Assembly (NCBI RefSeq): GCF_000379485.1
Contig: NZ_KB902284.1
Location: forward strand, 38,316 to 102,315
Direction of reading: 5' to 3'
Length of the DNA: 64,000 bases
Source: Wenxinia marina DSM 24838
Lineage (GTDB): Bacteria; Pseudomonadota; Alphaproteobacteria; Rhodobacterales; Rhodobacteraceae
Made by a program: the position numbers and the translations under genes. Positions within the stretch are counted from its first letter, which is position 1; every line of letters starts with the position of its first letter. Below, piece after piece: positions 48,555-59,130 of the stretch. The notes under the pieces were generated by a model that saw only the letters and a list, made by a program, of their open reading frames with translations, did not search any database and was not told the origin of the DNA.

Positions 48555-48580
48555 CCGGCGGGGGCGCGTATCCCCGCCGG
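48555..48580 (+). terminator. Hairpin between pstS and pstC
   Basis: CCGGCGGGG (48555-48563) pairs with CCCCGCCGG (48572-48580), 9 bp with an 8-nt loop. There is no T-run. As in other pst operons, it likely allows partial termination or mRNA processing, so that PstS is made in excess over the permease. Confidence 0.6.
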
Positions 48581-48599
48581 TTCACCTGCGGGAGCTGCC

Positions 48600-50063
48600 A
48601 TGCCGACCCTCTGGCTCATCGTGATCGTCCTGATCCTCGCCGCCGTCGGCTACGTCGCCGGGCGGCAACGCTCGCTGTCGAGCGTGGACGGGGACGTGCG
48701 GCGGCTTCACTCGCTGCCCTCGTTCTACGGCTGGAACGCGGCGCTCTGGGCGCTGCTGCCCGCGCTGCTGGCGCTCGTCGCGTGGCAGGTGATGCAGCCG
48801 GTCGTCCTGAACCTGTCCACCCAGCCGATGCTGGAGCTGGACGCCGCGCAACCCGGCGCGCTCGGCCTCGCGATGGCGGACGTGCGGCGGGTGGCGGATG
48901 GACTGGACCTTGCGGTGCAGACCGGGCTGATGAGCGCCGAGGGGGCGCGCGGGATCGCGCCGGAGGAGGTGCGGGCGCAGCTGGGCGGCATGGGCATCGC
49001 GCTCGGCTCCGACGTGACGCCGCAGACGCTGGCGGCGGCGCAGCATTACCGCGGCTGGGCCGATGTCGGGCAGTGGCTGGAGACGGCGCTTGTGCTGCTG
49101 CTCTCGGTCGGTGGCCTGGCGCTGGCTTGGCGGGCGACGAATGCCGAATTCCGGGCCCGCAACAGCGTGGAGCGGGTGGCCCGGTGGGCTCTGATCGCCG
49201 CGGCTTGCATCGCGATCCTGACGACGGTGGGCATCGTCCTGTCGCTGATCTTCAACACCATCAAGTTCTTCGGCCTGTATCCGGCCTCGGAGTTCTTCTT
49301 CGGCACGACGTGGTCGCCGTCCTTCGGCGGCAGCTCGTCCCTCGGCATCCTGCCGCTCCTCTGGGGGACGCTCTACATCTCCTTCGTGGCGCTCGTCGTG
49401 GCGGTGCCGATCGGCCTGTTCTCGGCGGTCTACCTGTCGGAGTACGCCTCGCCACGGATGCGCGCGCTGGTGAAGCCGGCGCTGGAAATCCTCGCCGGCA
49501 TCCCGACGATCGTCTACGGCCTGTTCGCCCTGCTGACCGTCGGCCCGGTGCTGATGAGCGTGTTCGGCCAGGGCGGCGTCCTCGGCGTGACCTGGATGGG
49601 CGGCGGCACGGCGGTGATGACCGCGGGCCTCGTCATGGGGATCATGCTGATCCCGTTCGTGTCGTCCCTCAGCGATGACATCATCAACGCGGTGCCGCAG
49701 TCCATGCGCGACGGTTCCCTCGGCCTCGGCGCCACCCCGTCCGAGACGGTGCGCCAGGTCGTGCTGCCCGCCGCGCTGCCGGGCATCGTGGGGGCGATCC
49801 TGCTGGCCGCCTCCCGCGCCATCGGCGAGACGATGATCGTCGTCCTCGGCGCCGGCGCGGCGGCGAACCTGTCGCTGAACCCGCTCGAGGCGATGACCAC
49901 CGTCACCGCGAAGATCGTCAGCCAACTCACCGGCGACGCTGACTTTTCCTCGCCAGAGGCGCTGGTCGCCTTCGCCCTCGGCATGACGCTGTTCGTCATC
50001 ACGCTGGGGCTGAACGTGTTCGCGCTGTGGATCGTGCGCCGCTACCGGGAGCAGTACGAATGA
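48600..50063 (+). CDS. pstC: Phosphate ABC transporter permease PstC
   Basis: 487 residues, longer than the E. coli protein (~320). The extra N-terminal part (about 1-230) contains a further membrane segment and a periplasmic region (LDAAQPGALGLAMADVRRVA). The core has SEFFFGTTWSPSFGGSSSLG and GILPLLWGTLYISFVALVVA, and then AIGETMIVVLGAGAAANLSL. The extended form is common in Rhodobacteraceae. It forms the pore with PstA. Overlaps pstA by 4 nt. Confidence 0.94.
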   Translation: MPTLWLIVIVLILAAVGYVAGRQRSLSSVDGDVRRLHSLPSFYGWNAALWALLPALLALVAWQVMQPVVLNLSTQPMLELDAAQPGALGLAMADVRRVADGLDLAVQTGLMSAEGARGIAPEEVRAQLGGMGIALGSDVTPQTLAAAQHYRGWADVGQWLETALVLLLSVGGLALAWRATNAEFRARNSVERVARWALIAAACIAILTTVGIVLSLIFNTIKFFGLYPASEFFFGTTWSPSFGGSSSLGILPLLWGTLYISFVALVVAVPIGLFSAVYLSEYASPRMRALVKPALEILAGIPTIVYGLFALLTVGPVLMSVFGQGGVLGVTWMGGGTAVMTAGLVMGIMLIPFVSSLSDDIINAVPQSMRDGSLGLGATPSETVRQVVLPAALPGIVGAILLAASRAIGETMIVVLGAGAAANLSLNPLEAMTTVTAKIVSQLTGDADFSSPEALVAFALGMTLFVITLGLNVFALWIVRRYREQYE

Positions 50064-51418
50064 CCGATTTCACGTCCGCCGGCGGCGAGGCGGTGGAGCT
50101 GCGCCGCGGCCAGTCGCTGCTGACCGTCGACCGCAAGACCCGGCGCCGCAACGCCGCCGAGGGGCGGTTCAAGGTCTACGGCCTGATCGCGATCTCCATC
50201 GCGCTCGTCATGCTGGTGATCCTGCTGGTCACCATCGTCGTGCGCGGCATCCCGGCCTTCACCCAGACGTTTGTGAGCCTCGACGTGCCGCTGCGGGCCG
50301 AGGTGCTGGACCCCGACGGGACCGGCGATCCGGAGGTGATCCGCGGCGTCATGACCTTCGGCTACGCGCCTCTGATCGAGGAGGCGCTGGCCGACGCAGT
50401 GGCGGAGACGGGCGTGCAGACCGAGATCGACGCCGCCGCGCTGGTGCAGATGCTGTCCTCCGGCGTCGCCGCGGACATCCGTGACCGGGTGCAGGAGAAC
50501 CCCGAGCTGGTGGGCGAGACGGTGACGATCGAGGTCCTCGCCTCGTCCCGCGCCGACGGCTACTTCAAGGGCCGCGTCACCCGCGAGAGCCTGGAGCGGG
50601 ACCGCAACCTGTCGCCCGCGCACCTCGACGTGCTGGACGCGATGCGCGATGCCGGCATCGTCTCGATCCACTTCAACTGGGACTTCGTCTGGGGCGCCGA
50701 CGCCTCCGAGAGCCGGCCGGAGGAGGCGGGGATCGGGGTCGCGATGATCGGCTCGTTCTTCATGATGCTGGTGGTGCTGGTCCTGTCGCTGCCCATCGGC
50801 GTCGCCGCGTCGATCTACCTGGAAGAGTTCGCGCCGAAGAACCGGTTCACCGACCTGATCGAGGTGAACATCTCCAACCTCGCGGCCGTGCCGTCCATCG
50901 TGTTCGGCATCCTCGGCCTCGCCGCCTTCATCCAGTTCGCGGGCCTGCCGCAGTCGGCGCCGCTGGTGGGCGGCCTCGTCCTGACGCTGATGACGCTGCC
51001 GACGATCATCATCTCGACCCGCGCGTCGCTCAAGGCGGTGCCGCCGTCGATCCGCGACGCCGCCCTCGGCGTCGGCGCGTCCAAGATGCAGTCGGTGTTC
51101 CACCACGTCCTGCCGCTTGCCATGCCGGGCATCCTGACGGGCACGATCATCGGCCTCGCCCAGGCGCTGGGAGAGACGGCGCCGCTGCTGCTGATCGGCA
51201 TGGTCGGCTTCATCGCCTCGAACCGGCCCGACGGGCTGGCCGAAGGGCTGCTGTCGCCGAACTCCGCCATGCCGGCGCAGATCTACGAATGGGCAAAGCG
51301 GGCCGATCCGGCCTATTACGAGCGCGCCTGGGGCGGGATCATCGTCCTTCTGCTGTTCCTCCTGGCGATGAACCTGATCGCCATTCTTCTGCGGCGCCGC
51401 TTCGAACGGCGCTGGTAA
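50060..51418 (+). CDS. pstA: Phosphate ABC transporter permease PstA
   Basis: 452 residues from ATG 50060 (overlaps pstC). It too is extended: N-terminal helix FKVYGLIAISIALVMLVILL, then a periplasmic region of ~170 residues (VPLRAEVLDPDGTGDPEVIR) before the core with GIGVAMIGSFFMMLVVLVLS, GVAASIYLEEFAPKNRFTDL and ALGETAPLLLIGMVGFIA. Partner of PstC. pstB follows after 9 nt. Confidence 0.94.
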   Translation: MTDFTSAGGEAVELRRGQSLLTVDRKTRRRNAAEGRFKVYGLIAISIALVMLVILLVTIVVRGIPAFTQTFVSLDVPLRAEVLDPDGTGDPEVIRGVMTFGYAPLIEEALADAVAETGVQTEIDAAALVQMLSSGVAADIRDRVQENPELVGETVTIEVLASSRADGYFKGRVTRESLERDRNLSPAHLDVLDAMRDAGIVSIHFNWDFVWGADASESRPEEAGIGVAMIGSFFMMLVVLVLSLPIGVAASIYLEEFAPKNRFTDLIEVNISNLAAVPSIVFGILGLAAFIQFAGLPQSAPLVGGLVLTLMTLPTIIISTRASLKAVPPSIRDAALGVGASKMQSVFHHVLPLAMPGILTGTIIGLAQALGETAPLLLIGMVGFIASNRPDGLAEGLLSPNSAMPAQIYEWAKRADPAYYERAWGGIIVLLLFLLAMNLIAILLRRRFERRW

Positions 51419-51427
51419 GGGGCTATC

Positions 51428-52225
51428 ATGTACGACGCCAAGCTCGACGAAAGAGTGACCACGATGGACGACATCAAGATCTCGGCCCGCGGCGTGCAGG
51501 TCTGGTACGGCGACACCCACGCCATCAAGGATGTGGACGTCGACATCGCCGACCGGACGGTGACGGCCTTCATCGGCCCCTCGGGCTGCGGCAAGTCGAC
51601 GTTCCTGCGGTGCCTCAACCGGATGAACGACACCATCGACAGCGCCCGGGTCGAGGGGACGATCCTGCTCGACGACGAGAACATCTACGACAAGCGGGTC
51701 GATCCGGTGCAGCTGCGCGCCAAAGTCGGCATGGTCTTCCAGAAGCCGAACCCGTTCCCCAAGTCGATCTACGACAACGTCGCCTACGGGCCCCGCATCC
51801 ACGGCCTCGCCCGCAACAAGGCCGAGCTGGACGACATCGTCGAGAAGGCTCTGCGCCGCGCCGCCCTCTGGAACGAGGCCAAGGACCGCCTGCAGGCGCC
51901 GGGCACCGGCCTGTCGGGCGGCCAGCAGCAGCGCCTGTGCATCGCCCGCGCGGTGGCGACCGAGCCCGAGGTGCTGCTGATGGACGAGCCGTGCAGCGCG
52001 CTCGACCCCATCGCGACGGCGCAGGTCGAGGAGCTGATCGACGAGCTGCGCGAGAACTTCTCGGTCGTGATCGTCACCCACTCGATGCAGCAGGCGGCGC
52101 GGGTCAGCCAGCGGACCGCCTTCTTCCACCTCGGCAACCTCGTGGAATACGACGTGACCGACAGGATCTTCACCAATCCGTCCGACCCCCGGACGGAAAG
52201 CTACATCTCCGGCCGGATCGGCTGA
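51428..52225 (+). CDS. pstB: Phosphate ABC transporter ATP-binding protein
   Basis: 265 residues. Walker [20 protein letters not shown] at about residue 52, [20 protein letters not shown] (Q-loop), signature [20 protein letters not shown], Walker [12 protein letters not shown] and [20 protein letters not shown]. All are PstB-specific variants. ATG 51428 is used; ATG 51464 ([10 protein letters not shown]) is an alternative that would also leave a complete domain. It powers phosphate import and takes part in PhoR signalling. Confidence 0.96.
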   Translation: MYDAKLDERVTTMDDIKISARGVQVWYGDTHAIKDVDVDIADRTVTAFIGPSGCGKSTFLRCLNRMNDTIDSARVEGTILLDDENIYDKRVDPVQLRAKVGMVFQKPNPFPKSIYDNVAYGPRIHGLARNKAELDDIVEKALRRAALWNEAKDRLQAPGTGLSGGQQQRLCIARAVATEPEVLLMDEPCSALDPIATAQVEELIDELRENFSVVIVTHSMQQAARVSQRTAFFHLGNLVEYDVTDRIFTNPSDPRTESYISGRIG

Positions 52226-52236
52226 GGAGGGGACCC

Positions 52237-52947
52237 ATGCAGGACCAGCACATCGCGTCGGCCTACGACCGCGACCTCGAGGCGCTGCAGGCGCTGATCA
52301 TCAAGATGGGCGGCATGGTCGAGGCCGCGATCCGCGACGCGGCCGAGGCGCTCACCAACCGCGACACCGAGTTGGCGGACAAGGTGCGCAAGGGCGACAA
52401 GGCGATCGATGCCCTCGACGACAAGGTCAACGAGGAGGCGGCGCGGGTGATCGCCCTGCGCGCGCCGGTCAGCAAGGACCTGCGGATGATCCTCGCCATC
52501 ATCCGCTTCGCCGCGGCGATGGAGCGGATCGGCGACTACGCCAAGAACCTGGCCAAGCGGGTCGGCACGCTGTCCGAGCTGCGGCCCGTGGACGGCACCG
52601 ACGCCACGCTGCGGCGGATGGCGCGGGACGTCGAGATCATGCTGCGCGACCTGATCGACGCCTTCATCCGGCGCGATGCGGCCCTCGCCGCCGACGTGAT
52701 CGCGCGGGACGCGGACATCGACCAGACCTACAACTCGCTGTTCCGCGAGTTCCTGACCCACATGATGGAAGATCCGCGCAACATCACGCCCTGCATGCAC
52801 CTGCACTTCATCGCCAAGAACACAGAGCGGATGGGCGACCTGGTGACCAACATGGCCGAGCAGGTGATCTACCTCGCCACCGGTCAGCGGCCCGAGGAGG
52901 ATCGCGTGAAGAAGGACCAGACGCCCTACATGACTGCGCCGGAGTGA
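52237..52947 (+). CDS. phoU: Phosphate signalling protein PhoU
   Basis: 236 residues from ATG 52237 behind GAGGAGGGG. Two copies of the three-helix PhoU domain, each with metal-binding acidic pattern (ALDDKVNEEAARVIALRAPV; RDADIDQTYNSLFREFLTHM), and IIRFAAAMERIGDYAKNLAK and HFIAKNTERMGDLVTNMAEQ. PhoU connects PstB with PhoR and keeps the regulon off in high phosphate. phoB follows after 4 nt. Confidence 0.96.
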   Translation: MQDQHIASAYDRDLEALQALIIKMGGMVEAAIRDAAEALTNRDTELADKVRKGDKAIDALDDKVNEEAARVIALRAPVSKDLRMILAIIRFAAAMERIGDYAKNLAKRVGTLSELRPVDGTDATLRRMARDVEIMLRDLIDAFIRRDAALAADVIARDADIDQTYNSLFREFLTHMMEDPRNITPCMHLHFIAKNTERMGDLVTNMAEQVIYLATGQRPEEDRVKKDQTPYMTAPE

Positions 52948-52951
52948 GGCC

Positions 52952-53641
52952 ATGCACGTGGTCCGCCCGCACGTCCTGATCGTCGAGGACGAGCCTGCGC
53001 AGCGCGAGGTGCTGTCCTACAACCTCGAGGCCGAGGGCTTCCGCACGACCCGTGCCGCGACCGGGGACGAGGCGCTGCTGATGGTGGCCGAGGAGACGCC
53101 CGACGTCATCGTGCTCGACTGGATGCTGCCCGAGCTGTCGGGCATCGAGGTCTGCCGCCGGCTGAAGAGCCGGCCGGAGACGAAGTCCGTGCCGATCATC
53201 ATGCTGTCGGCCCGGTCGGAGGAAGTGGACCGGGTCCGCGGGCTTGAGACCGGGGCGGACGATTACGTGGTGAAGCCCTATTCCGTGGCCGAACTGATGG
53301 CACGTGTGAAGGGACAGCTCCGCCGTTCTCGTCCCGCGGCGGTGGGCGAGGTTCTGACCTACGAAGACATCACGCTCGACGCCGAGACGCACCGGGTGCG
53401 GCGCGGGACGCGCGAGATCAAGGTCGGCCCGACCGAGTTCCGGCTCCTGTCCACCTTCATGGAACGGCCGGGCCGGGTGTGGAGCCGCGAGCAGTTGCTC
53501 GACCGGGTGTGGGGCCGCGATATCTATGTCGACAGCCGGACGGTGGACGTCCATGTCGGCCGGCTGCGCAAGGCGCTGACGGTGCATGGCGACGGCGATC
53601 CGGTGCGGACGGTCCGCGGAGCGGGCTACGCCCTCGGCTGA
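52952..53641 (+). CDS. phoB: Phosphate-regulon response regulator PhoB
   Basis: 229 residues. Receiver: VEDEPAQREVLSYNLEAEGF with the phospho-acceptor Asp56 (VIVLDWMLPEL), Ser86 and Lys108 (VVKPYS). OmpR-type winged helix at about 130-229: GPTEFRLLSTFMERPGRVWS, then VDSRTVDVHVGRLRKAL. Binds Pho boxes such as the one upstream of pstS. Its place behind phoU, with phoR upstream of pst, is the usual alphaproteobacterial order. Confidence 0.96.
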   Translation: MHVVRPHVLIVEDEPAQREVLSYNLEAEGFRTTRAATGDEALLMVAEETPDVIVLDWMLPELSGIEVCRRLKSRPETKSVPIIMLSARSEEVDRVRGLETGADDYVVKPYSVAELMARVKGQLRRSRPAAVGEVLTYEDITLDAETHRVRRGTREIKVGPTEFRLLSTFMERPGRVWSREQLLDRVWGRDIYVDSRTVDVHVGRLRKALTVHGDGDPVRTVRGAGYALG

Positions 53642-53720
53642 CGCCGAGTCAGAAAAACATGGAACCTTCGCGATGTTGGGTCCCTTTGATCTTCAGACAC
53701 AGAAGATTGAAGGACCTCTC

Positions 53721-53966
53721 ATGACCCTCCTGCGCATCATCCCCGTCGCCTCCATCCTCGCCCTGGCCGCCTGCGAGGGCATGAGCCCGGCGCCCGGCCC
53801 CTATGTGGGCGATCCGACCGCCGTCGCCGGCGCCGGCGTCACCGACCAGCTGTGCGATCGGTCGGACGAGCCGACGGGCGAGATCGTGAACACCGGCGCG
53901 GGCGCGACCGCCGTGATCGACACTGGCGCGGGCCCGGGCAACAACGTCACCAACCCGCAGTGCTGA
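53721..53966 (+). CDS. Small lipoprotein, 81 aa
   Basis: Begins MTLLRIIPVASILALAAC with a lipobox LAAC at the end of the signal (Cys18). The mature part is Gly/Ala/Thr/Pro-rich with two Cys residues and two related short segments (IVNTGAGATAVIDTGAGPGN). ATG 53721 follows AAGGACCTCTC. It lies 79 nt downstream of phoB and could be co-transcribed with it. Function unknown. Confidence 0.65.
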   Translation: MTLLRIIPVASILALAACEGMSPAPGPYVGDPTAVAGAGVTDQLCDRSDEPTGEIVNTGAGATAVIDTGAGPGNNVTNPQC

Positions 53967-53973
53967 ACGCGTG

Positions 53974-53993
53974 GCCCCGGCTCCGGCCGGGGC
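53974..53993. repeat. REP-like palindrome, copy 1
   Basis: GCCCCGGC-tccg-GCCGGGGC. Arms are identical to those of the palindromes at 61030 and 63700. It sits 7 nt behind the lipoprotein stop. Confidence 0.6.
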
Positions 53994-54010
53994 GCCGCGG
54001 ATCGGATCAG

Positions 54011-54044
54011 ACGCGGCCCGCCCTCCGGCGCGGCCGCGTTTTCC
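54011..54044 (+). terminator. Terminator of the phoB/lipoprotein side
   Basis: ACGCGGCC (54011-54018) pairs with GGCCGCGT (54032-54039), with further pairing of CGCC/GGCG inside the loop. It is followed by TTTTCCTT. A good rho-independent terminator between convergent genes. Confidence 0.75.
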
Positions 54045-54060
54045 TTGTGACGGCCTTGCG

Positions 54061-54828
54061 TCAGGCGCGGCCGCGGGTCGGGAGCGGAATGGCACCCTCG
54101 GCCGGCAGGGCGCCGCGATCCTGCGGGTAGACGAGGCCGGCAGAGATCACGAGCTTGGCGGCGTCCTCGACGGACATGTCCAGTATCAGCACCTCTGACT
54201 TCGGCACGAAGAGCAGGAAGCCCGAGGTCGGATTCGGGGTCGTCGGCAGGAACACGGTCAGAAGGTCCGGCGCGTTCACCTGGCGCTTCACCTCGCCCTT
54301 GGCAGCGGTGGAGATGAAGGCGATCGCCCACATGCCCTGACGCGGGTACTCGACGAGACAGGCCTTGTCGAAGCTCGTCTCCTGCTGGGCGAAGACCGTC
54401 TCGGCGATCTGCTTGACGCCGTTGTAGATCGACCGGACCACCGGCATCCGGCCGACGATGCTCTCGCCGTAGCGCAGCAGGCTGCGGCCGAAGAGGCCCT
54501 TGGCCATCCAGCCGATGATCACGGTGAAGATCAGGAACAGGACGACGCCGACGCCGCGGATGTCGATCTCGAACCACTCTTCCCGGGGGCGGCCGAGGGC
54601 GCGGTTGATCAGCGCGTCGGGGTGGTAGGCGGACGGCACGAACGGCATGACGAAGCCGTCGACCCAGCCGACGAGCGTCCAGATCAGCCAGACCGTGAGG
54701 CCGATTGGCGCGATGACCACCACGCCGGCGAAGAAGTTGTTGCGCAGGGCTCCGATCAGTCGGACGGGCAGCAGCCGGAACCGCCGGCGGCGCGGCGACG
54801 GAGGAAGGGGCTCGTCGGGGCGGGTCAC
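54061..54828 (-). CDS. DUF502 inner-membrane protein
   Basis: 255 residues with an N-terminal basic stretch and two membrane helices (FFAGVVVIAPIGLTVWLIWT, and VGVVLFLIFTVIIGWMAKGL). It then shows LLRYGESIVGRMPVVRSIYN and GVKQIAETVFAQQETSFDKA, the DUF502 signature, and FLPTTPNPTSGFLLFVPKSE near the end. Family function is unknown. Arg-rich N-terminus is on the cytoplasmic side. Monocistronic and convergent with the lipoprotein gene. Confidence 0.92.
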   Translation of the reverse strand: MTRPDEPLPPSPRRRRFRLLPVRLIGALRNNFFAGVVVIAPIGLTVWLIWTLVGWVDGFVMPFVPSAYHPDALINRALGRPREEWFEIDIRGVGVVLFLIFTVIIGWMAKGLFGRSLLRYGESIVGRMPVVRSIYNGVKQIAETVFAQQETSFDKACLVEYPRQGMWAIAFISTAAKGEVKRQVNAPDLLTVFLPTTPNPTSGFLLFVPKSEVLILDMSVEDAAKLVISAGLVYPQDRGALPAEGAIPLPTRGRA

Positions 54829-54906
54829 GATGGAACTGTCCGGGGGCGGCGGCTGACCCCTCGAATGTAGGGTCCGGCCGAGCGATCCACAACGTCCCGC
54901 GCGGGG

Positions 54907-55844
<938 letters not shown>

Positions 55845-55848
<4 letters not shown>

Positions 55849-56738
55849 GTCGGCGTGTCTCCCGAGACGTAGGCGGCGGCGGCGGTCAGGGCGCGCTCCA
55901 GCGCCTCCTGCGGCGCGCGGCCAGCGAGTTCGCTGGCGACGTGGGCCGCCATGAAGGTGTCGCCCGCGCCGGTGACGCGGGTCACGAGCACCTCGGGCGG
56001 GTGGGCGGTGAGGCAGCGGTCGGCCGTCGCTTCTGACGCGGTGCGCCCGCCGTCGGTGACGAGGGCGCGGGCGGCGCCGCGCTCCACCAGCGCGCGGGCG
56101 GCGGTGGCGGCGTCCTCGAACCGGTCGTGGCACAGCAGCCCCGCCTCCTCGAGGTTGACGTAGAGCGTGGCCCGGGGATGGCCGAGGAGGGCGAGCAGGC
56201 GCTCGGCCTTGCCGGGGCTGGCGGGCGCGACGCGCAGATCCGCGGCGGCGAAGAGCGGCGAGGCGGCAATTTCGGCCAGCAGCTGCTCGGTCAGGTTGCC
56301 GTCCAGGGCGACGGGGCCGGCCCAGGGCGCCGCCTCGGTCGCAAGCCGCCCGTCCGACAGCGGCGCGAGGATGCGCCCGCCCGCCTGCTCCAGCGAATGG
56401 GCATCGGCGATGGCGGCGACGAGGCCGCCCGCGCCCTCGATCGCCATGTAGCGGTCGGTCGGCAGATCCTCGGAGCGATAGGCGAAGTCGGTGCCGCAGC
56501 CCAGGGCGGCGGCGCGGGCGAGCAGCTCCTCCCCCTCGGGGTCGCGGCCGACGACGGTCAATAGTTCCGGCCGCAGGCCGAACCGGGCCAGCGTCATCGC
56601 GATGTTCATCGCGACGCCGCCCGGCAGGCGCACGATCCGGCCCGGCACGTCCGAGCCGAGGCGGAGGTGCAGCGGCGTGCGGCCGATCACGTCCCAGAGG
56701 ACGGCGCCGATGCACAGGACGACGGGGCGGTCTGTCAT
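55845..56738 (-). CDS. psuK: Pseudouridine kinase (PfkB family)
   Basis: 297 residues from ATG 56738. PfkB-family motifs: VVLCIGAVLWDVIGRTPLHL, RIVRLPGGVAMNIAMTLARF (substrate site) and the C-terminal VTRVTGAGDTFMAAHVASEL with the catalytic Asp in GAGD. Together with PsuG it lets the cell recycle pseudouridine from RNA turnover. Ribokinase-like sugars are alternatives, but coupling with psuG favours pseudouridine. The upstream frame extends into the neighbour's 3' region and is not used. Confidence 0.9.
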
Positions 56739-56770
56739 GCCGCCGGTGTTGCCCCGGCGCGAGGGCAGGG

Positions 56771-57598
56771 TCAATCGGCGGGCACGGCGAACGTCAGGTT
56801 GGCCCAGAGCGAGTCCCACATCTGGCCGACGTCGCCCTCGGGCACCCGCAGGACGACGCTGTCCAGCATGTATTCGTGCCCCGCCTCGACGGGGACCGTG
56901 GCGACGCCTTCCGCGTCGGTGCGGATGTAGGAGATGGCGACCTCCTCGGCTCCGAGAGCGCGGTCGAACACCTCGATCTGCGCGTCGGCCCGGGGGGCGT
57001 CCCGGTAGAAGAGCTGCACGTCGAGGCCGTCGGAGAGGTCGTCCGTGTAGGGATTCTCCAGCGCGACCAACTCTGTCTCCATGCCGACGCGCACATCCCG
57101 GCCGGCGCCGTCGCCGACGGCGATCAGCGTCTTGACGTGGCGCGAGTAGAGCTCGGTGACGTCCTCCCGGCTCAGCCCCCGCTCGGCCTGCAGCGCCGTC
57201 ACGGCCTCGGTCCCGCCCAGCAGGTCCTTGTGGGCGACGAACCGCAGGAAGGCGTCCCAGCCGTCGTAGGTCAGGGGCTGCGGCACCGCCTCGTGCACGA
57301 CCACGTTGAGGCCGGGTCCGAGGGCCGGGACGTCCATCGCCGGGCGGTCGCCGATCCGCATCTCGACCGGCGCCGCGGTGTCGCCCTGCCGCACCTCGAA
57401 CCGGGAGAAGCGGGGCGGCAGGTAGGGCAGGCGGGTGCCGTCGAACTCCTGTCCGTTGACAATGTCGGCGGTCAGCATACCGTCGGCCGGAACCTGGTAG
57501 GCCTGCGGCTGCAGCCAGTATTCGTGGGCCGCGCCTTGCGTGGCGAGCACCATCAGCACCGGCATGATCGTCGGCACGGAAGCGGGAAAGTAATTCAT
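56771..57598 (-). CDS. DUF4198-like secreted protein
   Basis: 275 residues. The N-terminus is hydrophobic but has no Lys/Arg ([20 protein letters not shown]); the mature part probably begins near AAHEYWLQPQAYQVPADG. The pattern HEYWLqP......G....a.i.nGqeFdG and DGVATVPVEAGHEYMLDSVV fits DUF4198, a periplasmic group often linked to Ni/Co uptake. Divergent from the HupE gene. Start codons of both genes overlap at CATG (57596-57599). A GGAG is 9 nt upstream of this start. Confidence 0.75.
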   Translation of the reverse strand: MNYFPASVPTIMPVLMVLATQGAAHEYWLQPQAYQVPADGMLTADIVNGQEFDGTRLPYLPPRFSRFEVRQGDTAAPVEMRIGDRPAMDVPALGPGLNVVVHEAVPQPLTYDGWDAFLRFVAHKDLLGGTEAVTALQAERGLSREDVTELYSRHVKTLIAVGDGAGRDVRVGMETELVALENPYTDDLSDGLDVQLFYRDAPRADAQIEVFDRALGAEEVAISYIRTDAEGVATVPVEAGHEYMLDSVVLRVPEGDVGQMWDSLWANLTFAVPAD

Positions 57599-58907
57599 GA
57601 AGACACTCCGGTTGGCCGCAAGCCTGTGGCTGGCGCTCGCACTGTCAAGCCTCGCCGTGGCCGCGCGGGCTCACGAGGTGCTGCCCGCGATCGCGGACAT
57701 GGAGCTGACGGAGGACGGCCTCGTCTTCGACGTGGAGGTGAACGCCGAGGGTATCCTCGCCGGCATCGACCTGTCGGCGGTCGAGGACACCAATGCCGCG
57801 CCCGAGGCCGCGACCTACGACGAGCTGCGGGCCCTGCCGGCGGACGAGCTGGAGGCGCGGACCCGGGCGGCGTGGCAGGACCTTGCGGGCGACATCCACG
57901 TCCGCGCGGGCGGCGAGGACCTGCCGCTGGAGCTGACCGGCGTCGCGGCGGGCGAGGTCGGCGACGTCTCCGTCCTGCGGCCGACGACCATCTCCTTCCG
58001 CGCGGCGCTGCCGCCCGGGGCGGACGCGGTGACGGTCGGCTGGGACCGCCGGCTGGGCGCGCTGGTGATCCGCCAGCAGGGCGTGGAGGAACCCTACGAC
58101 GGCCTGCTGGAGGCCGGCGAGACCTCTGCGCCGATCGCCCTCGGCGGCGGCAACCAGCTTGGCCCGTGGGAGACGTTCGTCGCCTACATTCCCGTCGGCT
58201 TCGACCACATCGTGCCCCTCGGCCTCGACCACATCCTCTTCGTGCTCGGGCTGTTCTTCCTGTCGACGCGCCTCGGCCCGCTGCTCTGGCAGGTCTCGGC
58301 CTTCACCGTGGCGCACACGATCACGCTGGCGCTGTCCTCGCTCGGCTACGTCTCCATCCCGGCCTACGTGGTGGAGCCGATCATCGCCGCCTCCATCGTC
58401 TTCGTCGCGCTCGAGAACATCTGGTCGCGCGGCCTGTCGGTCTGGCGGCCGCTGGTGGTGTTCCTGTTCGGCCTGCTGCACGGCCTCGGCTTCGCCAGCG
58501 TGCTCAGCCAGTTCGGCCTGCCGTCGAACGCCTTCTTGCCGGCGCTGATCGGGTTCAACATCGGGGTGGAGCTGGGGCAGCTCTTCGTCATCCTCGTCGC
58601 GTTCCTGATCGTGCGCGAGGCGGTGCGGATCGACGAAGGCCGCGACGAGGTACGCTTCGCCAAGGACCTCTACATCCTGCTGCCGGGCATCGCGATCGGG
58701 GCGGCGTTCCTCTGGATGGCGGTCAGCAACCCCGAGGTGCCGCCGCTCTATTTCGGCATCGCCATCGCGGCGCTTTCGGTCCTGTGCTGGATCTCGGTGA
58801 AGAACCGCGACCAGCTGGACGCCTACCGCCGGATCGTCGCGGTCCCGGCCTCGGCGGCGATCGCGGTGATCGGGGCGTACTGGGTGATCGAGCGGACGCT
58901 GCTGTAA
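57597..58907 (+). CDS. HupE/UreJ-family metal permease-like membrane protein
   Basis: 436 residues. Signal peptide ([20 protein letters not shown], then VAARAHE), an acidic periplasmic domain (about 28-195), then the HupE/UreJ_2 membrane part: [35 protein letters not shown] and [17 protein letters not shown], whose His residues are the proposed metal site. About seven membrane helices. HupE/UreJ proteins import nickel or cobalt. The divergent DUF4198 gene supports that role. Start codon overlaps that gene's start. Confidence 0.85.
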   Translation: MKTLRLAASLWLALALSSLAVAARAHEVLPAIADMELTEDGLVFDVEVNAEGILAGIDLSAVEDTNAAPEAATYDELRALPADELEARTRAAWQDLAGDIHVRAGGEDLPLELTGVAAGEVGDVSVLRPTTISFRAALPPGADAVTVGWDRRLGALVIRQQGVEEPYDGLLEAGETSAPIALGGGNQLGPWETFVAYIPVGFDHIVPLGLDHILFVLGLFFLSTRLGPLLWQVSAFTVAHTITLALSSLGYVSIPAYVVEPIIAASIVFVALENIWSRGLSVWRPLVVFLFGLLHGLGFASVLSQFGLPSNAFLPALIGFNIGVELGQLFVILVAFLIVREAVRIDEGRDEVRFAKDLYILLPGIAIGAAFLWMAVSNPEVPPLYFGIAIAALSVLCWISVKNRDQLDAYRRIVAVPASAAIAVIGAYWVIERTLL

Positions 58908-59130
58908 GGACAGCAGCCCGCGGGCAACATCGGGATCGGGCTTCGCCGGTCCCGAGGCGGCCCGCATCCGACGCGCGGGGCAGGGCGCTTGCCATCGGGC
59001 GCGGCACCCTGTAAGGGCAGCGGCACTTCACAGGCGGAGGCGGGCCTTCGGGGGAGACATCCCCGGCGGTCCACCGGTTGGGGCGACCCTCATCCTCCGT
59101 CCAAGGGCTGAAACCGGAAAGGAAAAAGGC

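Noticed and set aside
58908..59130. Known ribosomal-protein leader RNA in front of rpsB
   Set aside because: Some GC-rich stems can be drawn, but no recognised motif could be matched by eye, so no ncRNA is claimed.
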